Assembly: GCA_039908095.1 (NCBI GenBank)
Contig: JAMOBJ010000015.1
Span: 1 to 64,000 of the forward strand
Source: Nitrospirae bacterium YQR-1
Lineage (GTDB): Bacteria; Nitrospirota; Thermodesulfovibrionia; Thermodesulfovibrionales; Magnetobacteriaceae
Length of the DNA stretch: 64,000 nucleotides
Direction of reading: 5' to 3'
A program made the position numbers and the translations under genes. Every line of letters begins with the position of its first letter. The stretch's first letter is position 1. Below the pieces are notes generated by a model. The model was given only the letters and a program-made list of their open reading frames with translations, searched no databases and had not been told where the DNA came from. Below, one piece after another: positions 25,916-33,282 of this stretch.

Positions 25916-26693
25916 CGCCGCCCTTTCTTTCTATATATTCAAACACTTCCTGTATCCCTGACTTGCTTATCCCCCTTTTGAGGAGCTCTTCCTTTAACTT
26001 TACAAATATCGTCTTCAACCCTTTATCTATCGCTGCTCTTTCAACTTTTAAAATTCTTGCTATCTCCGATACATTTATATTGTCCTGAAATCTCATATTG
26101 ATCATTAAAATCTCCTCGGGGAGCAATTGCGAGGTTATTATCTGAACCGCTATCATTACCTTTGAGTACAGTGTCTGGAGCCTTTGTTCCTCCATTACAG
26201 ATTCCGGTGTGGCATTGCCGGGAGCAATCTCATCTATCGAATAAGAATCGATCGGATCAATTTTTATGCGGTCTTTTTTACTGAATGTCTCAGCCAACTT
26301 ATATACCTCATCAGTTGTTATACTGATCTTATAGTTTTTACTCAGTATCTCAGTGGCCTCATCTATCGGTATGCCATCCCGTATTATCAATTTATACAGA
26401 ATTTCGGCTGTCTTTCCTTGTGCCTTAACACTGCCGGATACCCTTTGGCGTCCTTCCGTCTCTCTGAAAATATCTATTATCAGACAACGTACCACGGTGG
26501 TTATGTATGTTTTAAAAGAACTCCTTCCACCATAGGCGCGTATTTTCTTGTAGTCTTCTTCTATTAATTTCTCTAAAACGCGCCCTGTGCAATCCTGCAG
26601 CTCCGGACCACCTACATCGTATTTTGCACAAAGAGATTTTATCGCCTGCTTTATTACAGGCAGATTTTCCTCTAAATATTTTTCAGCGTCCAC
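25908..26693 (-). CDS. ECF-like RNA polymerase sigma factor
   Basis: A 261-residue sigma-70 family protein. Region 2 is visible around residues 50-85 (Y-G-G-R-S-S-F-K-T-Y-I-T-T-V-V-R-C-L-I-I-D). Region 4 at about 185-235 carries L-P-E-E-I-L-M-I-N-M-R-F and the helix-turn-helix N-V-S-E-I-A-R-I-L-K-V-E-R-A-A-I-D-K-G-L-K. The linker between them (about 90-175) is longer than in minimal ECF factors. Region 3 is not obvious. The partner anti-sigma factor overlaps its 3' end. Likely targets are the flanking secreted-protein genes and the divergent gene at 26795, both of which have TGTCCGTCTAA upstream. Confidence 0.82.
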   Translation of the reverse strand: MDAEKYLEENLPVIKQAIKSLCAKYDVGGPELQDCTGRVLEKLIEEDYKKIRAYGGRSSFKTYITTVVRCLIIDIFRETEGRQRVSGSVKAQGKTAEILYKLIIRDGIPIDEATEILSKNYKISITTDEVYKLAETFSKKDRIKIDPIDSYSIDEIAPGNATPESVMEEQRLQTLYSKVMIAVQIITSQLLPEEILMINMRFQDNINVSEIARILKVERAAIDKGLKTIFVKLKEELLKRGISKSGIQEVFEYIERKGGDE

Positions 26694-26726
26694 TTACCCC
26701 TCTTTATGTAACTTTAAAAAAATCCT

Positions 26727-26754
26727 TGTAAACATGGCTGACATGTCCGTCTAA
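26727..26754 (+). promoter_or_regulatory. Candidate ECF-type promoter upstream of the gene at 26795
   Basis: TGTCCGTCTAA (26744-26754) contains CGTCTAA, similar to the -10 elements (CGTC/GTCTAA) recognised by many ECF sigma factors. TGTAAAC (26727-26733) is a possible -35, with about the same spacing as TGAAAAA before the copy at 20259-20269. The 11-bp word occurs exactly three times here, all within the sigma/anti-sigma neighbourhood. The sigma assignment is inference. Confidence 0.4.
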
Positions 26755-26794
26755 TCTATAAGAACATCAACCTAAAATGTCTCGGGAGGTTATT

Positions 26795-27598
26795 ATGAAT
26801 AAGGATTCTAACACATTGAGTAAAATTATTGAAAGGGACGGTTTAAATACTATTGCAGCTGTTATGCTGGATATTGAAAATAATATAATAGAAAAAAGGC
26901 ATACTGTAAGCCATGAATTTAACAGTGACTCAGGAGACTTTATTCTATACTATAATCATAACAATGAGAAGATCGAGGGGAAAATTAAAAATTATAAAGT
27001 CGGCTCTATAGTTCCCCTTTCGATAACTGCTCCGGGTTATGGGCAAAATAAGGATTCCATATCTACAAACATGCTGTCAAAGGGTGCTTCCGGACATAAC
27101 ATGGCTGTTGCCACATATTCCAACTCACGCAGTATCGAGGACCGCACACCGTCTTCATACGAGGAGGATTTTCTTAACGTTTACTCATTTTTAACCGGAC
27201 TTAATTTCATTAATGCGGAGCAGATTTCAGTTTCCTCTATCAGTATAAATTCAATTTTTATTGTGAAAGCACTGGCTGAGAAAGTTGCAATGAGTAAAAA
27301 AATGGTTCTTCCAAAGGCTGTTACATTATTTCTTCCGCCATGGTTTGGGATTGCAACGGCATTGAAACGTTGTTTTCTCTGTAACAGTGATCCTATTCAG
27401 GGTTTCAGGGAGAGTAATATAAGGTCCCGGGACATTAACTTAAATGACGATTACAGCTTCGAAGGTAATCAGACAAAAACAACTTTTTGTCTGGAAATAA
27501 TACTTAACGAGGATTTTGCCTATCAGCAAAGAGGTTTCCTTAAAAATATTAACACTATCATGGATGTTGGTGTGTCGCTAAATATAGTTGTAGCGTAA
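26795..27598 (+). CDS. Hypothetical protein, possibly a degenerate alpha/beta hydrolase
   Basis: A 267-residue protein with no signal peptide and no family I can name with confidence. The order V-P-L-S-I-T-A-P-G-Y-G, A-V-A-T-Y, D-F-L-N-V-Y-S-F-L, then Q-I-S-V-S-S-I-S-I-N-S resembles an alpha/beta hydrolase with a nucleophile elbow, but S-I-S-I-N replaces G-x-S-x-G, so activity is doubtful. The ATG at 26795 has GGGAGG 7 nt upstream; an in-frame ATG at 26777 has none. It is divergent from the sigma factor and sits behind the candidate ECF promoter, so it may be a regulon member. Its TAA overlaps the next repeat. Confidence 0.5.
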   Translation: MNKDSNTLSKIIERDGLNTIAAVMLDIENNIIEKRHTVSHEFNSDSGDFILYYNHNNEKIEGKIKNYKVGSIVPLSITAPGYGQNKDSISTNMLSKGASGHNMAVATYSNSRSIEDRTPSSYEEDFLNVYSFLTGLNFINAEQISVSSISINSIFIVKALAEKVAMSKKMVLPKAVTLFLPPWFGIATALKRCFLCNSDPIQGFRESNIRSRDINLNDDYSFEGNQTKTTFCLEIILNEDFAYQQRGFLKNINTIMDVGVSLNIVVA

Positions 27599-27648
27599 TA
27601 CCAAGTAGCAGTCAAAAGAGTACCGGGGCGGCTGGGAGAAAGCGACAC
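27596..27648 (+). repeat. MITE-like repeat copy 5 (left half)
   Basis: The first 53 bp of the element (TAATACCAAGTAGCAGTC through AGCGACAC) are present, followed by unrelated sequence. Its first three bases, TAA, form the stop codon of the preceding gene. Confidence 0.75.
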
Positions 27649-27668
27649 AGACGTACTCTCCCCTAAAG

Positions 27669-28031
27669 CTAAGGACGCCGTCCTTCCCCGTTTTTATTTC
27701 TGGTTTCATACTCAAGAAAGGCAACTTTTTGATTTAATTCCTTAATTTTTCCCTTGAGGTCCGAGATTATTATGGAAAAGTACATAAGAGAGAGTATAAG
27801 TAAAACTGTCAGAACTACCAGAATTATGACAGGTGGATAACCAATTCCCAGAAATATGGCTATTTGATTTACAATATCATCTAAAAAGGCCCCGCTCATA
27901 ATGCACACACTAACGACAAACCATAAAAGCGAATGTTCCTCACGAAATTTACGTCTTCTTACCAGTTCAAATATTATAGTGAAAAGCAAAAGCCCCAGAA
28001 CCATAATCAATACCCTTGAACCGGTTGACAC
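27669..28031 (-). CDS. DUF2304 family membrane protein
   Basis: A 120-residue protein with three membrane helices (about 7-25, 35-53, 63-88) and a C-terminal coiled segment (D-L-K-G-K-I-K-E-L-N-Q-K-V-A-F-L-E). The layout and R-R-R-K-F-R-E-E-H-S-L-L-W-F motif fit DUF2304. Members are typically next to a dolichyl-phosphate-mannose-synthase-like GT2, as here: its ATG overlaps the GT2 stop. It probably assists polyprenyl-phosphate-sugar synthesis or flipping. The last residues (G-E-G-R-R-P) lie in the debris of the adjacent repeat. Confidence 0.75.
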   Translation of the reverse strand: MSTGSRVLIMVLGLLLFTIIFELVRRRKFREEHSLLWFVVSVCIMSGAFLDDIVNQIAIFLGIGYPPVIILVVLTVLLILSLMYFSIIISDLKGKIKELNQKVAFLEYETRNKNGEGRRP

Positions 28032-28729
28032 TAATCCCTCCTCAGGGCTACCATGATGATGGCAAGTACCATTTTTATCACATATCCTATAGGCCTTAGC
28101 CCGCTGTGCATTGATGTGCCCTCAAGACGGTGATACATATGTACCTGGGTTTCCACAATTTTGAAGTTTTTCTTATGAAGCAGCATAATGGTGTTGGCAT
28201 CGGGGTAATCCATCGGGTAATTATCACCCTTAGCGAGATAGGAAAAAACGGTTTTATCCATCATTTGAAAGCCGCTTGTCGGATCTGTAAACTTTATACC
28301 GGTATAGAGGCGGGTAATGGCTCTGAAAAAAGCTACCCCCGCCTTTCGTATTAGTCCCATCCTATAACCTTCTGATAAAAACCTCGTTCCTATAACCACA
28401 TTTGCCCCTGTTGCAGTATGTGCCTCGGAGAGATTTTTAATACACGCCGGATCATGTTGTCCATCGCCGTCCATAGTTACAACGTAGTCATACCCTTTCA
28501 TGAGAGCAAACCTGAAACCGCTCTGCAACGCCCCGCCGTAACCAAGATTAAAAGTGTGGTTTAAGACCTTTGCCCCATGGCTTTCAGATACCATCGCAGT
28601 TTGATCCCCTGAGCCGTCATTTACCACCACAACATCAATATCCGGCTGCAACGCCCTTATACCGTCTAACACCGCTCCTATGTTTTTTTCCTCGTTATAC
28701 GCCGGGATTATTATAAGTGTCTTTTTCAC
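28031..28729 (-). CDS. Polyprenyl-phosphate glycosyltransferase (DPM1-like GT2)
   Basis: A 232-residue GT2 enzyme: L-I-I-I-P-A-Y-N-E-E-K-N-I-G, V-V-N-D-G-S-G-D-Q-T, N-L-G-Y-G-G-A-L-Q-S-G, the metal-site T-M-D-G-D-G-Q-H-D-P and the F-T-D-P-T-S-G-F-Q-M block typical of dolichyl/undecaprenyl-phosphate mannose or glucose synthases. One hydrophobic segment sits at the C-terminus. It would charge undecaprenyl phosphate with a sugar for later transfer. It lies in a five-gene minus-strand operon with bioB, bioW, a DAG kinase-like gene and DUF2304; the DAG kinase gene ends 4 bp before its own start region. Confidence 0.88.
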   Translation of the reverse strand: MKKTLIIIPAYNEEKNIGAVLDGIRALQPDIDVVVVNDGSGDQTAMVSESHGAKVLNHTFNLGYGGALQSGFRFALMKGYDYVVTMDGDGQHDPACIKNLSEAHTATGANVVIGTRFLSEGYRMGLIRKAGVAFFRAITRLYTGIKFTDPTSGFQMMDKTVFSYLAKGDNYPMDYPDANTIMLLHKKNFKIVETQVHMYHRLEGTSMHSGLRPIGYVIKMVLAIIMVALRRD

Positions 28730-28733
28730 TGTT

Positions 28734-29615
28734 TTAGTATCTTACCCTAAGAGCACTTCCCACTGTTTCCACAGTCCATGGGCTATTTCCCAGATAGTCT
28801 CCGTCTATCTGGGCATGTATTGCGGCATCAATTGTAACATGCCGGCATTTGATATGTTTTATATGGCGGCAGCGGCAGGACTCTCCCGTAAGTACACTTA
28901 TCACATCCCTCAGCAAGTGCATTCTGTCTTTACCGTTAAATACAGTAGCATACAGGGCGTCATTTTCAATGCCGGCATCCGGCGCTATCCTGAAATCCCC
29001 CCCATAACGGCTGGCGTTACTTACTATCACACCTGTTGCCTCATAAACATATTCATCCACCTTTAAACCAATGTCAACCGGTGCATAGTTCAGAAAATTT
29101 CTGAGACCGCTGTATATGTATGCCCAGATGCCAAAGCGCTTTTTTAATTCTCTGTTAAGCCCAAAAACCGCCCCGCCGTCAAAACCAAAACCTGCCATTG
29201 AAATAAAGTACCTGTACCTCTGTGATTCATTAAATGTTACCTTCCCCAGGGAAATACTTTTAACACTGCCTCTTAGTATAACCCGTAGAGCCTCCTCTAT
29301 GGGTTTTTGTGTTCCCAACTCTCTGCAAATCACATTTGTCAGGCCAAATGGTAAAAACCCAACCGGAATATCGGAAAATGACGCTGCATTTACCACCTCA
29401 TTTGCCGTGCCGTCCCCGCCGCATACTAATATAAGTGAATGGGTATTGTTCTTTGCCGCTCTGTGTGCCAGGGTCTCTGCATCCCCCTTCTTCTGTGTAA
29501 TATACAGGTCATAGTCCACACTGCTTTCCTGTAGAGCCTTACATAAAATATCCTGTTTTTTCTTTGAATATGTACCCGATACAGGGTTAACTATGACAAG
29601 AGCCGATGATTTCAT
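28734..29615 (-). CDS. Diacylglycerol kinase catalytic domain protein (YegS/BmrU-like lipid kinase)
   Basis: A 293-residue lipid kinase. I-V-N-P-V-S-G-T-Y-S-K-K-K near the N-terminus and V-C-G-G-D-G-T-A-N-E-V-V-N near residue 60 are the nucleotide-binding signatures, followed by L-P-F-G-L-T-N-V and G-F-G-F-D-G. The C-terminal D-G-D-Y-L-G completes the family pattern. It probably phosphorylates diacylglycerol or a related lipid at the membrane. It overlaps the bioW 3' end by 29 bp, so translation is coupled. The link to biotin genes is probably operon packing, not pathway logic. Confidence 0.85.
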   Translation of the reverse strand: MKSSALVIVNPVSGTYSKKKQDILCKALQESSVDYDLYITQKKGDAETLAHRAAKNNTHSLILVCGGDGTANEVVNAASFSDIPVGFLPFGLTNVICRELGTQKPIEEALRVILRGSVKSISLGKVTFNESQRYRYFISMAGFGFDGGAVFGLNRELKKRFGIWAYIYSGLRNFLNYAPVDIGLKVDEYVYEATGVIVSNASRYGGDFRIAPDAGIENDALYATVFNGKDRMHLLRDVISVLTGESCRCRHIKHIKCRHVTIDAAIHAQIDGDYLGNSPWTVETVGSALRVRY

Positions 29616-30384
29616 TTAATTTCTTTACTCCTTTAATCTCCGGTAACGCATCAAACAGTGCCGGAGTTTTTTCGAGGTATCCTCTCACTCTTTGCACGCC
29701 CGCGTCTTCAGTTAAAAAAATCACCCTGCCTCCATAAGGATTTCCATGCTCTTTAATGTTGGGAATCCTTATATAGCCGTGCCTCTTTGAGGCAACATAT
29801 CCAGTTGAGTACTCCGGATCATCAGAGACGCAAATCTCGGCAACAACCTCATCACAGGAGCAAACCTTAGAGGCAAGCAGCAACGCCTCTTTGACCCTGT
29901 AGTGAGTAAGTCCGTGATTCTTAAGATAATCGGCAAACTCCCCGGCAAGACTATCCAGCAGCCCAAAGCGTGAGACTCTTACCGGCATTTCAGCACCACT
30001 GCAGAGAAATTTGCCGGTCTTTGCACTAATTATGTAAGCGCCTGATATGTTTGTGTCACTATAAAGGGCACTGATTGCAGAGCATACCGCCTTATCAGAT
30101 ATCTCAAGTGTGCTAAGAATTGTTTTGACTGCCTCAGGGGCATCTCCTGCAGTTTGTATATCACAGGTGACAACCGGCAGCAACGTCAGCCTCAGAGGTT
30201 CTGATTCAATTTTTTCCACCGTGATAACAATTTTTTCAGGCTGGTGCATTAAAGCACGATTAAGATACGATGCTGTTGTATTTTGAAGCCTCTGTGCGGT
30301 TACTATATCCTCAGCACCGGATACATGGACTGCCTCGTTTTGTGCCCTCATTCTTATACTATAGAGTTCCGGGGATGTGGTCAT
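29587..30384 (-). CDS. bioW: 6-carboxyhexanoate--CoA ligase (pimeloyl-CoA synthetase)
   Basis: A 265-residue enzyme that activates pimelate to pimeloyl-CoA with ATP, the first committed step of biotin synthesis in BioW organisms. Family marks are Y-S-I-R-M-R-A, H-V-S-G-A-E-D-I-V near residue 20, and a C-terminal G-G-R-V-I-F-L followed by R-V-R-G-Y-L-E. Length is normal (about 250-265). The start overlaps the bioB stop by 4 bp (ATGA). With bioB upstream this gives both ends of the pathway, but bioF, bioA and bioD are not in the window. Use of BioW rather than BioC/BioH or BioI suggests free pimelate as precursor. Confidence 0.85.
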   Translation of the reverse strand: MTTSPELYSIRMRAQNEAVHVSGAEDIVTAQRLQNTTASYLNRALMHQPEKIVITVEKIESEPLRLTLLPVVTCDIQTAGDAPEAVKTILSTLEISDKAVCSAISALYSDTNISGAYIISAKTGKFLCSGAEMPVRVSRFGLLDSLAGEFADYLKNHGLTHYRVKEALLLASKVCSCDEVVAEICVSDDPEYSTGYVASKRHGYIRIPNIKEHGNPYGGRVIFLTEDAGVQRVRGYLEKTPALFDALPEIKGVKKLNEIIGSCHS

Positions 30385-31343
30385 TTGTATCTGAACCCGG
30401 AGAGCTCGATAAATCTTGTATCTTCATACGGAGGACGTCCTGTAGTGGTTAAATAGTTTCCAATTAACAAGCCGTCGGCGCCGGCCATAAATATGAAAGA
30501 GTTAAACTCCCCCAGTGTCTGCATCCTGCCCCCGCAGATGCGTATTTCCCTGTGAGGCAGTATAAACCTGTAGAGGCCTATTATTTTCAGAGCATCAGTG
30601 GGATTTAGCGTGGTGGAGTTTGCCATCTTAGTGCCGGCAATGGGAGTGAGGAAATTTATCGGAACGGAGTCAGCCTCAATATCTCTTAAAAAAAAGGCCA
30701 TATCCACCCTGTCTTCCCACGTTTCCCCCAGGCCGAATATGCCTCCGGAGCAAAGAGAAAGGCCGGAGGACTTAACCGCCTCAATGGTTTTAACCTTATC
30801 CTTAAATGTGTGTGAGGAGCAAACCTGAGGGAAAAACCGCTCCGAGGTCTCAATGTTGTGATGGTAGCGGTTAAGGCCGGAGTCTCTTAGAGTTATTATG
30901 GAATTATCGTCAAGAAGCCCCAGAGTGGCACATGTAAGCAGCCCCTCAGTGCTTATGGATTTAACCATAACAGAGAGCTTTTCAATCTCACCCTCCAACA
31001 CTCTCTTCCCTCCGGTTACAAGACAAAACCTGGCAGCACCGTTTCTTTTAGCGCTCAGTGCAGCCGCCGCCACTTCCTTATAACTCCTAAGTGGATAGCG
31101 CTCTATTTCCGCCTTAGACTCATACGACTGGGCACAGAATGAACAGTCTTCAGAACATCCACCAGATTTGGCATTAACTATCGAGCAAAGGTCAATGAAG
31201 TCTCCCCTGTGGTGTTCCCTTATAGCAGAGGCCGCCGCCATTAGTTCATATAGCCGGCTACTCTGGAGGCTGCATATTTGCATAGCCTCGCTTTTTGTCA
31301 GGCTTTTACCCTCAAGGACCTTATCTTTTAATTTTATAATCAT
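30381..31343 (-). CDS. bioB: Biotin synthase
   Basis: A 320-residue radical SAM enzyme that inserts sulfur into dethiobiotin. The CX3CX2C motif is C-S-E-D-C-S-F-C near residue 60, followed by A-Q-S. Other conserved parts are Y-H-H-N-I-E-T-S near 160, C-S-G-G-I-F-G-L-G-E, the P-I-N-F-L-T-P-I-A-G-T segment and R-I-C-G-G-R near 270 (the Arg ligand of the [2Fe-2S] cluster). It is the first gene of the operon bioB-bioW-DAGK-GT2-DUF2304. The 262-bp upstream gap also carries the divergent histidine kinase promoter. I could not find a convincing BirA operator. Confidence 0.95.
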   Translation of the reverse strand: MIIKLKDKVLEGKSLTKSEAMQICSLQSSRLYELMAAASAIREHHRGDFIDLCSIVNAKSGGCSEDCSFCAQSYESKAEIERYPLRSYKEVAAAALSAKRNGAARFCLVTGGKRVLEGEIEKLSVMVKSISTEGLLTCATLGLLDDNSIITLRDSGLNRYHHNIETSERFFPQVCSSHTFKDKVKTIEAVKSSGLSLCSGGIFGLGETWEDRVDMAFFLRDIEADSVPINFLTPIAGTKMANSTTLNPTDALKIIGLYRFILPHREIRICGGRMQTLGEFNSFIFMAGADGLLIGNYLTTTGRPPYEDTRFIELSGFRYK

Positions 31344-31510
31344 AACTATTTTTATAAACCACCCTGTAAGTATAACAATTCCTGTTTATTTCTGTATAAT
31401 ATTTTCGAGTCAGCCGACGGAACTGATACTATAAAACATGGCTGGAAATTTTGACATCCTGTACGGTACAACATATAACAATATGTGATATGTTTATAAA
31501 AAAAGCTTAT

Positions 31511-31540
31511 TTGACATGATGTACCCGGCATTAATACAAT
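31511..31540 (+). promoter_or_regulatory. Sigma-70 promoter of the phosphorelay operon
   Basis: TTGACA (31511-31516) and TACAAT (31535-31540) with an 18-bp spacer. It lies 66 bp before the TTG start of the histidine kinase at 31606. The four downstream signalling genes run in the same direction with short gaps or overlaps. Confidence 0.6.
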
Positions 31541-31605
31541 TTTACTATAGGACGTTGTCAAAACATAAATATCTGCTTAGTTTTTCTTTTTAAGGGTCTT
31601 AGGGT

Positions 31606-33282
31606 TTGAAAATAAGTAACAAACTACTGCTTATATTCTCATTTAAAATTATTGTGTTTGGAATCATGGGTTACCTTCTTGTTGCGGAAAATAATGTCAT
31701 AACAAGAGAAATAGAAGATTTACGCAAAAGCGATCTTAGTAGAATGACAGAGGTTACTGACATCTTATCTTCACTTAGTGATTCAAGAAGATTACTAACC
31801 GTTTTTACTACAGACAGTCTTATACAGACACGCACTGTGAGTATATCTGACCTAAAAGCATCATTAAGCCAGGTTCTGTCAAAACGTAATGATTGTCTAA
31901 ACAAATGGTTGGAAGGTATAAGTATCGCCGGCGAAATGGATAAAAAAACCGGTTTACGAAATCATTACAAAAGGGATTCGCTTGAAAAAGACTTTATAGA
32001 AGTAAAATCAAGGCTGAATGAGCTGGCAGTAAGAGAAAATTCATTTATTGATGTTTACAACACAAAAGGCATTACTGAAGCCGTGTACTATTTTGATAAC
32101 AACCTCCGTCCCTATTCTGTAGATATTCAGAACTATTTGATAGAACAGAAACGAATTATATTCTCAGAATCAGAACATCAAATGGATATTATGATAAAAA
32201 ATAATGACTTATATACAGTTTATGTAATAATTGCTTTTTTAATAGTTGTTGCAGTGACAGTTTCTACAGGGTTATATTTGAGAAGGCAAATATTAGCCCC
32301 TGTAAATAGACTTAAAGCTCAGACTTACGAAATAGGGAAAAACAGGTTAAATGCAATAATTGAGGTTACCTCAAAGGATGAAATCGGAGAGCTTACAGAG
32401 TCGTTTAATGAAATGGTTGTAGAGCTTAAGAACCATCGTGAGAATCTGGATGACTTACTTGATAAACGAACAAATGATTTGATTGCATCTCATGAAAAAC
32501 TTCGTCTAAGCCAGAAACAACTGGTTCAGTCCGAGAAAATGGCGGCTTTGGCCCAACTTGTGGCAGGAATTGCCCATGAGATAAATACCCCTGTAGGTGT
32601 CGGCGTTACCGCAGCCTCACACTTTGACACTATCACTAAGAATATTTTGAATTCATACGCTGAAAAAACTATGACTAAAACCGATCTTGAGGAATATTTT
32701 GACAGTGCAAGGGAAAGCACCGACCTGATTTTAAAAAATCTATATCGCACTGCCGATCTCGTCCGCAGCTTCAAAATGGTTTCAGCAGACCAGACAAGCC
32801 AGGAGCTAAGAAAATTCAAAATAAAGCCTTACATTGAGGATGTCTTGTTAAGCCTCAAGCCTAAGCTAAAGAAGACTGCACATAAGATTAACGTACAATG
32901 TGATGACAAAATCGAACTATACAGCTATCCGGGGGCTTATGCCCAGATAATAACGAATCTTATTGTTAATTCATTAACTCACGCATATGACGACGGAGAG
33001 GCAGGCAATATTAAAATAGCTGTATTCAGTGATGATACCAACGTGACACTGGAATATACAGACGATGGTAAAGGCATTCCGAGGGAAAACATAAATTACA
33101 TATTTGAGCCGTTTTTTACTACCAACAGAAAGCAAGGTGGGACAGGTTTAGGACTTCACGTGCTCTATAACATAGTGACGCAGTCACTGAAGGGCACCAT
33201 CGTTTGCCAAAGCACAACGGCAAAGGGAGTAAAGTTTATTATTACAGCGCCAAATGATGCAGGAGGAGTTAGTAATGGATGA
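31606..33282 (+). CDS. Membrane sensor histidine kinase (HAMP)
   Basis: A 558-residue kinase. A membrane helix at about 7-26 and another at about 203-227 enclose a periplasmic helical sensor domain of about 175 residues. HAMP (about 228-285) and a coiled coil follow. The H-box is A-Q-L-V-A-G-I-A-H-E-I-N-T-P-V (phospho-His near 325). The ATP-binding domain shows N-L-I-V-N-S-L-T-H-A-Y, D-D-G-K-G-I-P and G-G-T-G-L-G-L. It would phosphorylate the receiver domains of the next genes. The start is TTG, with AAGGG 9 nt upstream. The end overlaps the following regulator by 8 bp. Confidence 0.9.
   Translation: MKISNKLLLIFSFKIIVFGIMGYLLVAENNVITREIEDLRKSDLSRMTEVTDILSSLSDSRRLLTVFTTDSLIQTRTVSISDLKASLSQVLSKRNDCLNKWLEGISIAGEMDKKTGLRNHYKRDSLEKDFIEVKSRLNELAVRENSFIDVYNTKGITEAVYYFDNNLRPYSVDIQNYLIEQKRIIFSESEHQMDIMIKNNDLYTVYVIIAFLIVVAVTVSTGLYLRRQILAPVNRLKAQTYEIGKNRLNAIIEVTSKDEIGELTESFNEMVVELKNHRENLDDLLDKRTNDLIASHEKLRLSQKQLVQSEKMAALAQLVAGIAHEINTPVGVGVTAASHFDTITKNILNSYAEKTMTKTDLEEYFDSARESTDLILKNLYRTADLVRSFKMVSADQTSQELRKFKIKPYIEDVLLSLKPKLKKTAHKINVQCDDKIELYSYPGAYAQIITNLIVNSLTHAYDDGEAGNIKIAVFSDDTNVTLEYTDDGKGIPRENINYIFEPFFTTNRKQGGTGLGLHVLYNIVTQSLKGTIVCQSTTAKGVKFIITAPNDAGGVSNG

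Noticed and set aside
26353..26567. Open frames on the plus strand inside the sigma-factor gene
   Set aside because: They are antisense shadows of a well-supported sigma-70 family gene and show no protein-like motifs or ribosome-binding site.
31344..31380. Possible BirA operator upstream of bioB (TTGTTATAC and GGTTTATAA)
   Set aside because: The half-sites are only 9 bp apart, whereas the known BirA site has about 14-16 bp between halves, and the matches are imperfect.
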